The notes: generated by a model from the letters alone, not told the origin. DNA of 64,000 nucleotides from CAZWBR01 sp964632305 (GCA_964632305.1 CAZWBR010000005.1:62001-126000); one strand, 5' to 3'; positions 16,704-25,443 are shown, counted from the first letter of the stretch. Numbers and translations are program-made.

Positions 16704-17178
16704 TCTGGTCGGAATGGCTTGATTGTTAATGTATAAGGAGAGTCGAATCAGCAAAGCAGTTGATTTCTTTCTGATTCGCTTCCCGAAAAAAAACCTTATT
16801 GGGAGTTTCTTCAGAGTCTTCCGGAACTTGCCTCTGCTTTCAAATCAGAATTTGTTTCCCGCAGGTTAGGCCGACCGATAAAAATAAATCCGCGATAATC
16901 TGCGGGCAATAAACCTGCATCTTCTGGTTTTTAAATCATTTGAGAAACCAACGGACTATATGGACACCTCTTGGTTAATGTGGCCCGTTTCCGATCGGTA
17001 GGAGAGTCTTATCGTTTTCATTTTACAAAATATAGCCGGTTTTTCCTGTAAATCTCTTGAATATTCATAAATAGTACCGAATATCTGAAAATTAGGATTT
17101 CCGATTTTTACGTTGGCCCGAGAGTCTTCATCTTTATATCTCAAAAATCGATTTCGGTGAGGAAATTGGGAGATTGAT
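16704..17178. other. Intergenic region between the two LytTR genes
   Basis: This 475-bp gap holds no reading frame of note. The octamer AGAGTCTT occurs three times in it (16813-16820, 17003-17010, 17121-17128), with related GAGAGTC sites at 16739 and 17939. They may be regulator sites, but this is speculative. Confidence 0.35.
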
Positions 17179-17940
17179 ATGGTGGTGGATAGTAAAATGA
17201 AAATATTGCTGATCGATCCCCGGAGAAGATTATCCTCCGTGTTGTTGGATTATTTGACTGCTCTTCCGGTTGGAACGGTCGGGGTGATGGTTCATTTGGA
17301 TGATGCCGGAGAACGGTTGAAGGCGCTAAAACCTGATTTTGTTCTGGTGGAGGGGAAAGATGCCCATAGGATAGATGAATTGCATTCTGCCGGCTGGACG
17401 AAATTATTCCCCGATACTCTGGATGACAGGGAGCCAAAACTGGAGGGTAGCAGCCCCGATCGGGTTGCGGATCAACTCGTTCAACTGCTCAGGGAAACCG
17501 AAACCGACCTGGTTGAGATTTATCGTTCAGTAAGTTCAGTGCTGTCCGGTGAACATGGTTCACCTCTGTTGAACCCCGCCGCGATGGGAATCGTGACATT
17601 ACCCACCCTGACAGGACTAAGGTTCTTTCCGGTTAAACAGATCGTGCTATTCCAGTATGAGAAAGGGGTTGATGGTGAAAGGGGAGGCTGGCTGGCGCTA
17701 CTCTCCGATTTTAGCAGGGTGAAGCTTCGCGGAAACACGACGGCCCAAGGGATTTTGGCCTTGCCGGAGTCGCATCATTTTGTGCCAATCAGCCCTTCTC
17801 TTATTGTCAACCTGGCTTTCATCGAGCATATCGGTTATAAATCGCGCCTGTGCCGGTTGGCTTCGCCCTTTGATCAGTTGATCCTGCCTGTGAGTCGCAC
17901 TCAACTTTCCAGTTTAAAGGAGAGGTTCGATGTGGTTTGA
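17179..17940 (+). CDS. LytTR-domain regulator with degenerate receiver
   Basis: A 253-residue paralog of the preceding response regulator. The C-terminal LytTR domain (about 145-253) aligns closely with it: 'LPTLTGLRFFPVKQIVLFQY' here against 'LPTSTGIRFVDKNCIIVFQC' there, and both end 'LSSLKERFDVV'/'ISELREKFDLL'. The N-terminal part keeps the shape of a receiver ('ILLIDPRRRL', 'LKPDFVLVEG'), but the phosphoacceptor Asp is Glu 58, only one acidic-pocket residue remains and the Thr/Lys switch positions are not recognisable. It is probably a phosphorylation-independent regulator formed by duplication. ATG 17197 is an alternative start. The coiled-coil lipoprotein gene follows after 263 bp. Confidence 0.82.
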   Translation: MVVDSKMKILLIDPRRRLSSVLLDYLTALPVGTVGVMVHLDDAGERLKALKPDFVLVEGKDAHRIDELHSAGWTKLFPDTLDDREPKLEGSSPDRVADQLVQLLRETETDLVEIYRSVSSVLSGEHGSPLLNPAAMGIVTLPTLTGLRFFPVKQIVLFQYEKGVDGERGGWLALLSDFSRVKLRGNTTAQGILALPESHHFVPISPSLIVNLAFIEHIGYKSRLCRLASPFDQLILPVSRTQLSSLKERFDVV

Positions 17941-18203
17941 GAGTCTAACTAAGGTGATGAAGATTATTTGTTTACCACGTGTAGCGCTACGGAACTTTTA
18001 CGGTTCATCGTTCCTTTACCCGAGAAAGTTGAAAATCGTCCATTTATCCCTGAATTGCGACAGGATATCCAGCCCTAAAACCAAATATCCGATTTGCCCG
18101 GGTTTCCGTTTTTTTCCCCCTTTGTCATCCTCCATTTTTGTAATAATGATTTAGAAGAATCTAGTATTCGATACAATTAATTTTTAAACAAAAATGTGAT
18201 GCT

Positions 18204-19862
18204 ATGAAAAAATTGAGTTTTCTCATTCCTATGGCAGCGGTTGTCTTCCTGGCTACCAGCTGTATTGAAAACGAAGAGTCCGATTCGGTAAAATCGATGC
18301 GGCAGGCCCAAACCTCCCTGATTAACGCTCAGGCTACGGCCCAAACCACGCTGGCCAACTCACAGGCGGCAGTAAATACAGCTCAGGCCGCCTTATTGCA
18401 GGCACAGGCCAATGCCAAGACTGCTGAGATCGCCCTAACCGCCGCTCAGGTAAAAGCCCAGGAACTGGATAACAGCGCCAAAGAGGAACAGAACAGGCAC
18501 AAGGTTGAAATGAACAAGATGCGCGAAGAGTTAGCTACCGCTCGTACCGCCCAACAGAAAGCCGCCATCACCCAGCAGATGGCTGAATCGGAAGCCGACC
18601 ACACTAACCGTATGGCCCAGTTGGAATCGGAAGCCGAACAGTTAGTGATCAATGCTGAAGCTCAAAAGGTCCAGGCTCAGGTTCGTCTACTGTCTGCTCA
18701 ACGGGCTTTGGATCAGGCTCAGAAAGATTTCGATTATGATACAGCAAAAGCCGCGTTGGATCACGAACAGATGATGAAAGAACTGGAAATTGATGCTGCT
18801 TCTGCAAATGGTGTTATTACCAATGAATTGGTGGGAAAATACAATGTGGCCTACTCTAACTGGAGCACCCAGAACATTATAATCAATAACCTTAATTCTC
18901 AGATTCTGCAAAATCAATATTGGCTCGAAAATGCCAAATTGGATGGCCAGGGTTTCGTTGATAACATCAAAATGCAGTTGGATAATGCCAAAGAAAATGT
19001 AGCCCTTGCTACCGCTGATTTGCAAAGGGCATCTCTTCCGGTTGATCAGATTAAAGCAGAACTGGAAGCTGAAAAATCCAGTTTGTCTTCTGAATTAACA
19101 ACCCTGAAAGCTGAATATGATACTTGGTATGCCAAATCAGAAAATCTTTGGATCGCCTACAATTCTGCTGTAACAAAAAGAAATTCAGCTAGTACTGATT
19201 ATTCAGATGCTTCCGATAAACTGGAAACCGCAGAATCCGATACTGCAGCTGCTTACTATAACTATAACTATCGCCTTTGGGTATTGGAAGACGAAAAGGG
19301 GGATACAACTGCCACAGGCGCTTATCTGACACTGAAAGATGCTGCCGATGTTGAACTTGCTGCCGATGATGCAAAAACTGCTGCCGATGAACTGGCAAAA
19401 GCTAAAGCTACTTACAAAACTTTATTGGCTAGTTGGCAAAATGCAAAAGCAGCTTACAATTCAGCTTATCAGGCCTATCAAACAGCTTGGGAAGCCTATA
19501 ATGAGGCCGATGATAAATTTAGTGAAGTTGGTTACAACCTGAACAATGTGAAATCACGTTTGGCCACTATCGAAAACCATTTGGTCAATCTTGAAAATAG
19601 TATTTACAATAAAGATTACTATGAGCAGGTATTGGCTAATGCAAAGAGTAACGAAGCTCAATTAACCCTCCTTTATAATTCCGCTAAGGATGCCTTGGAC
19701 AAAGGGCTAAGCTTCCAGGGGTGGTCAGGCTTTGAACAATACAATGTTACTATTGCCAATCTTCAGGCAGAATTGGCCGCAGCCAAAACCAAACTGGATC
19801 TCTACAAGGTTGAACTCGATAAATGGGCCGCAGAGCTCGAATCTACTTTGGCCGCGAATTAG
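18204..19862 (+). CDS. Long coiled-coil lipoprotein
   Basis: A 552-residue protein with a lipoprotein signal ('VVFLATSC', Cys 20). Nearly all of the rest is predicted coiled coil: Ala/Gln/Glu/Lys-rich heptads at about residues 30-220, 245-300 and 350-552, with a Tyr/Trp-rich bend around 320-350. No enzymatic motif is seen. Such proteins resemble periplasmic spacers or fibre-like surface proteins. The next gene, 76 bp downstream, encodes an outer-membrane barrel, so the two may form a surface assembly. A stable hairpin lies between them. I do not recognise a named family. Confidence 0.8.
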   Translation: MKKLSFLIPMAAVVFLATSCIENEESDSVKSMRQAQTSLINAQATAQTTLANSQAAVNTAQAALLQAQANAKTAEIALTAAQVKAQELDNSAKEEQNRHKVEMNKMREELATARTAQQKAAITQQMAESEADHTNRMAQLESEAEQLVINAEAQKVQAQVRLLSAQRALDQAQKDFDYDTAKAALDHEQMMKELEIDAASANGVITNELVGKYNVAYSNWSTQNIIINNLNSQILQNQYWLENAKLDGQGFVDNIKMQLDNAKENVALATADLQRASLPVDQIKAELEAEKSSLSSELTTLKAEYDTWYAKSENLWIAYNSAVTKRNSASTDYSDASDKLETAESDTAAAYYNYNYRLWVLEDEKGDTTATGAYLTLKDAADVELAADDAKTAADELAKAKATYKTLLASWQNAKAAYNSAYQAYQTAWEAYNEADDKFSEVGYNLNNVKSRLATIENHLVNLENSIYNKDYYEQVLANAKSNEAQLTLLYNSAKDALDKGLSFQGWSGFEQYNVTIANLQAELAAAKTKLDLYKVELDKWAAELESTLAAN

Positions 19863-19878
19863 GAGGTTTGTCCCCATG

Positions 19879-19903
19879 CCCGGGAGGGCTTGATCCTCCC
19901 GGG
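19879..19903 (+). other. Intercistronic hairpin without a T-run
   Basis: The arms CCCGGGAGG (19879-19887) and CCTCCCGGG (19895-19903) are perfect around a 7-nt loop. No immediate T-run follows, so it is more likely an mRNA-stabilising or attenuating structure between the lipoprotein and barrel genes than a full terminator. Confidence 0.7.
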
Positions 19904-19938
19904 ATAATCTGATTTTTTAAATTAAAATCCTTATTCGC

Positions 19939-20715
19939 ATGAAGAAATTTATACTGTATATCCTTGTTGCAGGGTGGTTTGGACTCCTCTCTGCTGAGGC
20001 TCAAACCAATGTTGGGCCGCAAAAGGGGACGGTGACCGTTTCGCTGCTGGTGGGAAGCGCCTCTTCTTACAGCAACGGCCAATGGCTGCAGGTTCCCGAT
20101 GCCAACCAAACGCTCTATTCGGTCTATTCGCCTTCGCTGAACAACTATCCCACTAACGGCTCACTGGTCAATATGGCCGGGATCGAAGGGAAATGGTTCT
20201 TCAGCAACACCTGGGCTGCCCGTTTAAGCACGGCCGCGCTGTTGAGCGCTTCACCTTCCTACGAAGGGGTACCCGGAGTTACGGCCGAAAATCCGGCTGC
20301 CGGAATCCCTAACTATAGCCAGGTGCCCGGAACCCAGGAGGCTGAAGTGGTGATCAATGCTGGTGTGGCTAAATACTACAAGACAAAGAACGACCATCTG
20401 TTCTGGTATTTCTCTCCCGTCGGCCATTTCCAGTACGCCCGTAAAAAGGCTTTCAATGTGACCGATTATGATTTGACCATCGATCCCGGGACCGATCGCT
20501 ATGCCGAAGGGATAGGGTTTGGGGCTTCCGCCAACTTCGGAATCGATTATTTCACCAACTCCGGAATTACTTTTGGTTTCGAAATCCAGGGAGCAAGTTA
20601 TATCTACACGATGAACAATCTTCTTCCAGCCGAAGGATTGAAGTTGCTCAGTGCCGATAATCATAACATCACCTTCTTTTCGCAACCGATGGTCAAGATA
20701 GGGTTTAAGTTTTGA
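19939..20715 (+). CDS. Outer-membrane beta-barrel protein
   Basis: A 258-residue protein with a cleavable signal peptide ('LLSAEAQ'). Amphipathic beta strands run the whole length, many with aromatic ends, and the last strand is 'QPMVKIGFKF' with a terminal Phe, the classic outer-membrane insertion signal. An extracellular-loop-like region near 100-125 is rich in Pro, Gly and Ala. The pattern resembles BT1926-family barrels of Bacteroidota, but that assignment is from memory of the pattern only. It pairs with the coiled-coil lipoprotein upstream. Confidence 0.8.
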   Translation: MKKFILYILVAGWFGLLSAEAQTNVGPQKGTVTVSLLVGSASSYSNGQWLQVPDANQTLYSVYSPSLNNYPTNGSLVNMAGIEGKWFFSNTWAARLSTAALLSASPSYEGVPGVTAENPAAGIPNYSQVPGTQEAEVVINAGVAKYYKTKNDHLFWYFSPVGHFQYARKKAFNVTDYDLTIDPGTDRYAEGIGFGASANFGIDYFTNSGITFGFEIQGASYIYTMNNLLPAEGLKLLSADNHNITFFSQPMVKIGFKF

Positions 20716-20733
20716 GCAAGACTTTTTCTTGTA

Positions 20734-20757
20734 AGGGGGCCCTCGGGCCCCTTTTTT
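20734..20757 (+). terminator. Rho-independent terminator
   Basis: A G/C stem, ggggccc with gggcccc, followed by TTTTTTG ends the lipoprotein-barrel operon. Confidence 0.85.
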
Positions 20758-20763
20758 GTTTTT

Positions 20764-20821
20764 TATGATAGTTGCCCGGCAAACGGCAGGAGATTCCTCG
20801 CTTCGCATCAGAATGACAGAA
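20764..20821 (+). repeat. Repeat E (about 60 bp), copy
   Basis: The block runs 'atgatagttgcccgg', a short linker, then 'gagattcctcgcttcgc' and 'tgacag'. Close copies occur at 56796-56845 and, reversed, at 58743-58803. Shorter 30-bp relatives are in most repeat-rich gaps of the window. Confidence 0.7.
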
Positions 20822-20839
20822 ATGTATGATAATTAGAAG

Positions 20840-20896
20840 GGAGGATGTGGTTGGGGGAGTGGCGGAGGAGCCGCCACTCCCCCAACCACATCCTCC
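20840..20896. repeat. Perfect long hairpin 1
   Basis: Two 26-bp arms, 20840-20865 and 20871-20896, are perfectly complementary around a 5-nt loop (aggag). The centre has the form ggcgg...ccgcc. A hairpin of the same design but different outer arm sequence is at 56866-56922. Confidence 0.9.
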
Positions 20897-20928
20897 AAAA
20901 AACGATCCTAAAGCCTTTTCATTCCGGG

Positions 20929-21093
20929 AGGTAACCCCAAGAAAATGGGGTATGATGCAATAATGACAGAGAAAAAATTTGATAGTCGGGGCGCGACTGG
21001 ACGCAAACTTTTTTCCGCGGCGCGAGCATAGAGTCGCACCCCGACTTCTTAAATTTATGTCATTGGTGTTGAAACGAAGCGGAATGAGATATC
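20929..21093 (-). repeat. Dispersed repeat A, copy 2 (reversed)
   Basis: This is a reverse-orientation copy of the element at 5688, with the 'gaaaatgggg' palindrome, 'agtcggggcgcgact', 'agtcgcaccccgact' and a closing 'gaaacgaagcggaatgag' block. It stands without a B element. Confidence 0.85.
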
Positions 21094-21343
21094 TAAAAAA
21101 TATATTATCCAGTCTGCTAAATAGCACTTTCCCATTCCATTTCTTCAACATACCCAAAAAAGATTAAATGCGATAATCTCAGTTGATATTCTATCATAAG
21201 TAACGAAGTGAGTAATCTCAACTCAAAACGAATGATCGGGATTATATCGGAGAGTAGCGATTGTTTATAAAAAGAATAAGAAGTTAAGTTTAAATCTTCG
21301 ATAAATCCTATTTTCTGCCTGAACAACCAGTCCGGTTATAGTT

Positions 21344-21351
21344 TATTTTTG
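21344..21351 (+). promoter_or_regulatory. Possible -7 element of the DUF4403 gene
   Basis: TATTTTTG fits TAnnTTTG and lies 26 nt before the start codon. No good TTTG sits 20 nt upstream, so this is a half-supported promoter. Confidence 0.4.
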
Positions 21352-21376
21352 TACCCGGATTTTATACTAATATACT

Positions 21377-22795
21377 TTGAAAAACAGATATTTATTCGGT
21401 CTTCTGTTGTTGACCGCAACAGTGGTTTTGAGTGGTTGTAAAACCGTCAATCCGGTAATGCCGGTCGAGAGTTACAAATACGTTCCGGTGAAACCGCAAA
21501 CCTCTATCGTCAACCTTCACGCCGATCTGGAGGTGGCCAAGCTGGAAGCGATGCTTAACGATCAGGTCGATAGCCTGCTTTACGAGGACAACAGCTACGA
21601 GGATAACGGCGGAGATAATATGATGATGAAGGCCTGGAAAAACGGCCGCATCACCCTAGCCTTCGAAAACGACGAACTGGCCTGGGAGATCCCGCTGCGA
21701 CTGGCGATAAAAAAGACAGTGGCGGTGATGGCTTTCAATCTTCCTTTTGTCGATGCGATGGAGGCTACCGGCGAGATAAAGATTCGCTTTAAAACCAAGC
21801 TGTCGGTAAACCGCGACTGGAGCATTCAAACGGCTACTTCGCCCAACGGCTACGACTGGGTCCGCAAGCCTTCAGTTAAGATAGCCGGGGTCACCATTTC
21901 GGTCACCGCGATGGCTAATGTATTGTTATCTAATAATATAGATAGCTATTCCAAGGAGGTCGACAAGGCGATAGCCGATAATTTTGATTTCCGCAAATAT
22001 GCCGAGAAGGGGTGGCAGATGATGTTCGAACCTTTCAAACTTCCGGGCGATTACAATGCCTGGCTCTCATTTAACCCTTATTCTGTTTCGTTGTTGCCGG
22101 TCAAGGGGTCGGACGGGTTGATCCATTTCCGAACGGCGGTTACCTCCGATGTCGAATGTCTGCTCGATCAGAAACCTCAGTCGGGCAAAGTCACCGCGCT
22201 CCCTTCAATCCAGCCTCTGGAGCTTCCGGGCGATTCGTTCCGTATTAACCTGATGACCGACATTCCCTATTCAACCATCGAACGGATGACCCTGGAGGAG
22301 ACCCGCGATTCGGTCTATACCTTCGGAAACAGGAAGATCAGTTTCGAAACTTTCCGCGTTTATGGTTCCAATGGCAAAATGGCCATTGAAACCAAAGTGA
22401 GAGGGAGCATCAACGGGACCATGTACCTGACCGGGACCCCGGTATTCAATGCTGCCGACACCACCCTGCGCGTCCGGGACCTGAAGTTCGACCTGAAAAC
22501 AAAAAATGTGATGATGAAATCGGCCGAGTGGCTCTTTAACGGGAAGATCGAACGGACCCTGACCAAGGCTATCGCCATCCCGTTTAATGAGAATATCCGG
22601 GAGGTGGAAGACCAACTGGTCACCTTTTTTAATCATTACCAGTTGGGCTACGGCTTCGAAATCAACGGGAAGCTCGACCGGATGACCGTCTCCGATCTCT
22701 ACCTGACCCCCGAATCGGTCAAAGCCAACGTGGTCTTCTCGGGAAACCTTTCCATCGGAATCGGGGAGCTGGTGCTGCATAACGGGGATAAATAA
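21377..22795 (+). CDS. DUF4403 family lipoprotein
   Basis: A 472-residue protein with a lipoprotein signal peptide ('ATVVLSGC', Cys 21) and a long beta-rich, duplicated body typical of DUF4403, including 'ISVTAMANVLLSNNIDSYSKEV' and the late 'KIERTLTKAIAIPFNENIRE'. The family resembles lipid-binding or tubular (BPI/TULIP-like) proteins, but its role is not established. The frame has no ATG before the signal peptide; TTG at 21377 is the only start that keeps the basic n-region 'KNRYLFG'. It stands alone with an upstream -7-like element. Confidence 0.82.
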   Translation: MKNRYLFGLLLLTATVVLSGCKTVNPVMPVESYKYVPVKPQTSIVNLHADLEVAKLEAMLNDQVDSLLYEDNSYEDNGGDNMMMKAWKNGRITLAFENDELAWEIPLRLAIKKTVAVMAFNLPFVDAMEATGEIKIRFKTKLSVNRDWSIQTATSPNGYDWVRKPSVKIAGVTISVTAMANVLLSNNIDSYSKEVDKAIADNFDFRKYAEKGWQMMFEPFKLPGDYNAWLSFNPYSVSLLPVKGSDGLIHFRTAVTSDVECLLDQKPQSGKVTALPSIQPLELPGDSFRINLMTDIPYSTIERMTLEETRDSVYTFGNRKISFETFRVYGSNGKMAIETKVRGSINGTMYLTGTPVFNAADTTLRVRDLKFDLKTKNVMMKSAEWLFNGKIERTLTKAIAIPFNENIREVEDQLVTFFNHYQLGYGFEINGKLDRMTVSDLYLTPESVKANVVFSGNLSIGIGELVLHNGDK

Positions 22796-22899
22796 GCTTA
22801 CCATCCGGGAATAAATTGCCTGGATTTGTGCTGTTTCTCTGAAAGTTGATCTATCTTTAATCGATGAAGGCGGGAATAACTCCGCCCGGTCGATAAAAG

Positions 22900-23292
22900 A
22901 TGGGAATCGATAAGCTTCTCGACATTTTTTTTGCCCTGTTCCATGGAACACTGGTGCTGTTTAACCTCTCCGGCTGGGCGTGGCGCAGAACCCGGCGCTT
23001 CCACCTGGCGGTTATTGGCCTGACTTTTCTTTCCTGGTTCGGACTGGGCCTATTTTACGGCTGGGGCTATTGCCCCTCGACCGACTGGCACTGGCAGGTG
23101 AAGGAACGGCTGGGCGAGATGGACCTTCCGGCTTCCTACATCAAATATTTCGCCGACCGGCTCACCGGTATCTCCTGGAACCCTGTCGTGGTCGATAGCG
23201 CCGTATTGATCGTTGGGCTACTTGCTCTACTGCTTTCCATCTTTTTCAATTGGAGAGATTACCGGAGAGGGCATAGCGGTAAGCCAAACTGA
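22900..23292 (+). CDS. DUF2784 membrane protein
   Basis: A 130-residue protein with three hydrophobic segments and the signature 'GWGYCPSTDWHWQVK' in the middle, which marks DUF2784. The family is of unknown function and found widely in inner membranes. The C-terminus is short and basic. It starts about 100 bp after the DUF4403 gene on the same strand and converges on the reverse-strand endonuclease V operon. Confidence 0.82.
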   Translation: MGIDKLLDIFFALFHGTLVLFNLSGWAWRRTRRFHLAVIGLTFLSWFGLGLFYGWGYCPSTDWHWQVKERLGEMDLPASYIKYFADRLTGISWNPVVVDSAVLIVGLLALLLSIFFNWRDYRRGHSGKPN

Positions 23293-23376
23293 AATCGACA
23301 TCCCCGATACAGGAACATAAAAAACTGTTGCGATTGAATAGCGTGCAGACTGTCGGCCAGGTTTTACGGACAATAG

Positions 23377-23637
23377 TTAAAGGTTCAGACACTCTCCCCT
23401 GACCATCAGAAACCAGCGGTCCTTTTTTATTTCATGTTTCAGCAGGAAATTCTTGTGATCCTGTGTCTTCACCCTAAAATAGTCCGTCTCGGGAAAATAC
23501 TCGTTGAAATACTCCTGGTACCAGTGTTCGGCCACTTCATGAATCTTAATCCGGAGATTATTCAGCCTGAAGCAGCGGGGATATTCGTCCGCCTTATAGC
23601 CGGCATAGCATTCCACTTTGACGGGGAGCATTTTCAT
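23377..23637 (-). CDS. Small conserved-looking hypothetical protein
   Basis: An 86-residue protein starting 'MKMLPVKVECYAGYKADEYP'. It has beta-strand-like segments with many aromatic and basic residues ('VAEHWYQEYFNEYFPETDYF', 'NFLLKHEIKKDRWFLM'). I recognise the 'VECYAGYKADExPxxF' opening as one shared by small unnamed proteins in other bacteria, but no function is known to me. It is last in the reverse-strand operon, 13 bp after the DUF72 gene. Confidence 0.65.
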   Translation of the reverse strand: MKMLPVKVECYAGYKADEYPRCFRLNNLRIKIHEVAEHWYQEYFNEYFPETDYFRVKTQDHKNFLLKHEIKKDRWFLMVRGECLNL

Positions 23638-23650
23638 TTTCGGAAGACAG

Positions 23651-24412
23651 TTACTGAAGTTCGAGCATATTCTTTAATTGAAGCGCGTTCTTAACGGCAT
23701 AACCCTGAAAGTCGTTATTGAAGAAAACCCACACCTCTTTCCCTTCCTCCATCCAGTCGCGGATCTTGTCGGCGAAGTCCCTCAGGACGGGTTCGGGGTA
23801 GTCCGACGCATAGAGTTGTTCCCTCCCGTGAAAGCGGAGATAAACCTCGTGAGAGGTGACGATTTCCCTTTCGGGGAAACGGTACCCCGAATCGGCGATC
23901 ACGAAAGTGGTCCGATAGTGCGATAGCAGATCGGAAAATTCGCTTCTGAACCAGGAGGGATGCCTGGCCTCTATCGCGAAACGATAGGAGGGGTAGGACT
24001 CTTTCGTTAACTGAAGAAAATCGGCCAGCAGGGGCAGATCGTAGGAGAGGCCGGGCGGAAGTTGTACCAGCACCGGTCCGAGGCGGGGGATCATACTATC
24101 GAAGAGCCCGAAAAATTTCGCCATCGCCTCATCGATCTGTTTTAGTCGTCGCTGATGGGTGATGAAACGGCTCAGCTTAAGGCAGAACCGGAACGACTCG
24201 GGGGTCCGCCTCATCCACCCGGCCACGGTCTCCTCGCGGGGCAGATGGTAGAAGCAGGAATTCAGCTCCGTACAATCGAAACGGGTCTGGTAAAACTCCA
24301 GGTATTTATCGGGCTTCGTCTCCTGCGGGTAGAAGGGGCCGGCCCAGTGGGCATAGCTCCATCCCGAGGTGCCGATGTGCAATCGGCCAGGGTTGGACAA
24401 TCCGGGTTTCAT
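23651..24412 (-). CDS. DUF72 domain protein (TIM-barrel)
   Basis: A 253-residue protein of the DUF72/YecE family. It has the N-terminal 'IGTSGWSYAHWAGPFYP', the 'ELNSCFY' segment, 'VLVQLPPG' and the 'FFNNDFQGYAVKNALQL' ending. The family adopts a TIM-barrel fold of unknown activity. The start codon overlaps the stop of the endonuclease V gene by 4 bp, so translation is coupled. The three-gene group may belong to nucleic-acid maintenance, which is inferred from endonuclease V alone. Confidence 0.88.
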   Translation of the reverse strand: MKPGLSNPGRLHIGTSGWSYAHWAGPFYPQETKPDKYLEFYQTRFDCTELNSCFYHLPREETVAGWMRRTPESFRFCLKLSRFITHQRRLKQIDEAMAKFFGLFDSMIPRLGPVLVQLPPGLSYDLPLLADFLQLTKESYPSYRFAIEARHPSWFRSEFSDLLSHYRTTFVIADSGYRFPEREIVTSHEVYLRFHGREQLYASDYPEPVLRDFADKIRDWMEEGKEVWVFFNNDFQGYAVKNALQLKNMLELQ

Positions 24413-25101
24413 GGCGAGGAGTGTGCAGAGCGGATCTTAAATTCTCCGGCGGCAATATGAGCGGCCCTCACCGGAAGAGGTAGCCTGTACTTCCCCGTAC
24501 AGAGCGAAATCACTTCAACCGCCGTTTCCAGGCTTACCTTATGGCCTTGCGAGATAAAGAGCGGCTTTAGTCTGGCCTGGGTACGCAGACAAATTCCGAT
24601 CACCTCCTCTGCCGGATTTCGGATGGCCGTCATGGATCCCTTTTCAAAGGGCGGAAGCTCATATTTCCCGTAAAGGTTCTTCTGAGCGCAACCGACAGAA
24701 GGAAGATCAAGCAGCAGTCCCAGATGGGAGGCCAAACCAAACCTGCGCGGATGAGCTATCCCCTGCCCGTTGAAGATCACTAATCCCGGCCGTTCGTCCA
24801 GTTTTTCAAATGCCTTTAACAGGATCGGTCCTTCGCGAAAAGCCAGCAAACCGGAGAGATAGGGATACCCTACATGGGAGACGACAGTTACCCGCCTTAT
24901 CTCAACCATTCCCGGAAACGAAAAAAGGACGATGGCTGCAAAAGCTTCATTGGTGGATAGGGAATAGGCCACATCGCAACCCGCGACGGTCCCGATCGGG
25001 TCGAACTGATCGTTTAACACGATCTGTCCCGACAGTCGGTTCTGGATCTGAACCGCCTCCTCTGTCTCGACATCCCACCGGTGAAGTTCTGCATGGTCCA
25101 T
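24409..25101 (-). CDS. nfi: Endonuclease V family protein with altered catalytic Asp
   Basis: A 230-residue protein with the endonuclease V layout: 'VAGCDVAY' (first catalytic Asp), 'PYLSGLLAFREGP' (catalytic Glu and the wedge region), 'HPRRFGLASHLGLLL' and the C-terminal 'GHKVSLETAV' and 'LPVRAAH' segments. Endonuclease V cuts DNA or RNA next to inosine. The usual DGxG motif before HPRR is 'NGQG' here (codon AAC on the reverse strand), so the second metal-binding Asp is Asn. Activity may be lost or changed. It is the first gene of an operon with DUF72 and the small protein. ATG at 25101 gives the expected N-terminus. Confidence 0.9.
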   Translation of the reverse strand: MDHAELHRWDVETEEAVQIQNRLSGQIVLNDQFDPIGTVAGCDVAYSLSTNEAFAAIVLFSFPGMVEIRRVTVVSHVGYPYLSGLLAFREGPILLKAFEKLDERPGLVIFNGQGIAHPRRFGLASHLGLLLDLPSVGCAQKNLYGKYELPPFEKGSMTAIRNPAEEVIGICLRTQARLKPLFISQGHKVSLETAVEVISLCTGKYRLPLPVRAAHIAAGEFKIRSAHSSP

Positions 25102-25253
25102 AGCTTCTCCTTTTAAAGGCTTTACATGTAAATTTACTAAATTCCTTGACCAACAGGAAATTCTTCGAGCGGAAACTCCCGTGATTTAATTCTGAGAGTT
25201 ATTGCTGCCGCGGAGCGGTATTATCGATAGCCGAAAACGGGACCTTCTTCGGT

Positions 25254-25297
25254 GTTTCTGTACTATTTCTGTACTGTTTCTGTGCTTATTCTGTACT
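25254..25297. repeat. 11-bp tandem repeat, four units
   Basis: Four 11-bp units at 25254, 25265, 25276 and 25287 follow N-TTTCTGTACT with one or two changes in units 3 and 4. Same period and unit design as at 5392 and 61615, but a different sequence. Confidence 0.8.
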
Positions 25298-25443
25298 ATT
25301 AGGGCACAGAAAGAACACGGAATGAGATGAGAAAGGGTAGGGCAGGTCCGGACAGGGTGGGGCGATGAGCGCTGATTAAAGCAGCGGGTAGGGGAGATAA
25401 GGAACAGCACTGTCTGTTAGAAACGGACCTTTTATTTCGGACT

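Noticed and set aside
17930..18154. 74-codon frame before the coiled-coil lipoprotein
   Set aside because: No recognisable domain, starts inside the LytTR gene and has no promoter or neighbour support.
20705..21157. 150-codon reverse-strand frame
   Set aside because: It covers the terminator, the long hairpin and repeat A copy 2, so it is a product of repeats.
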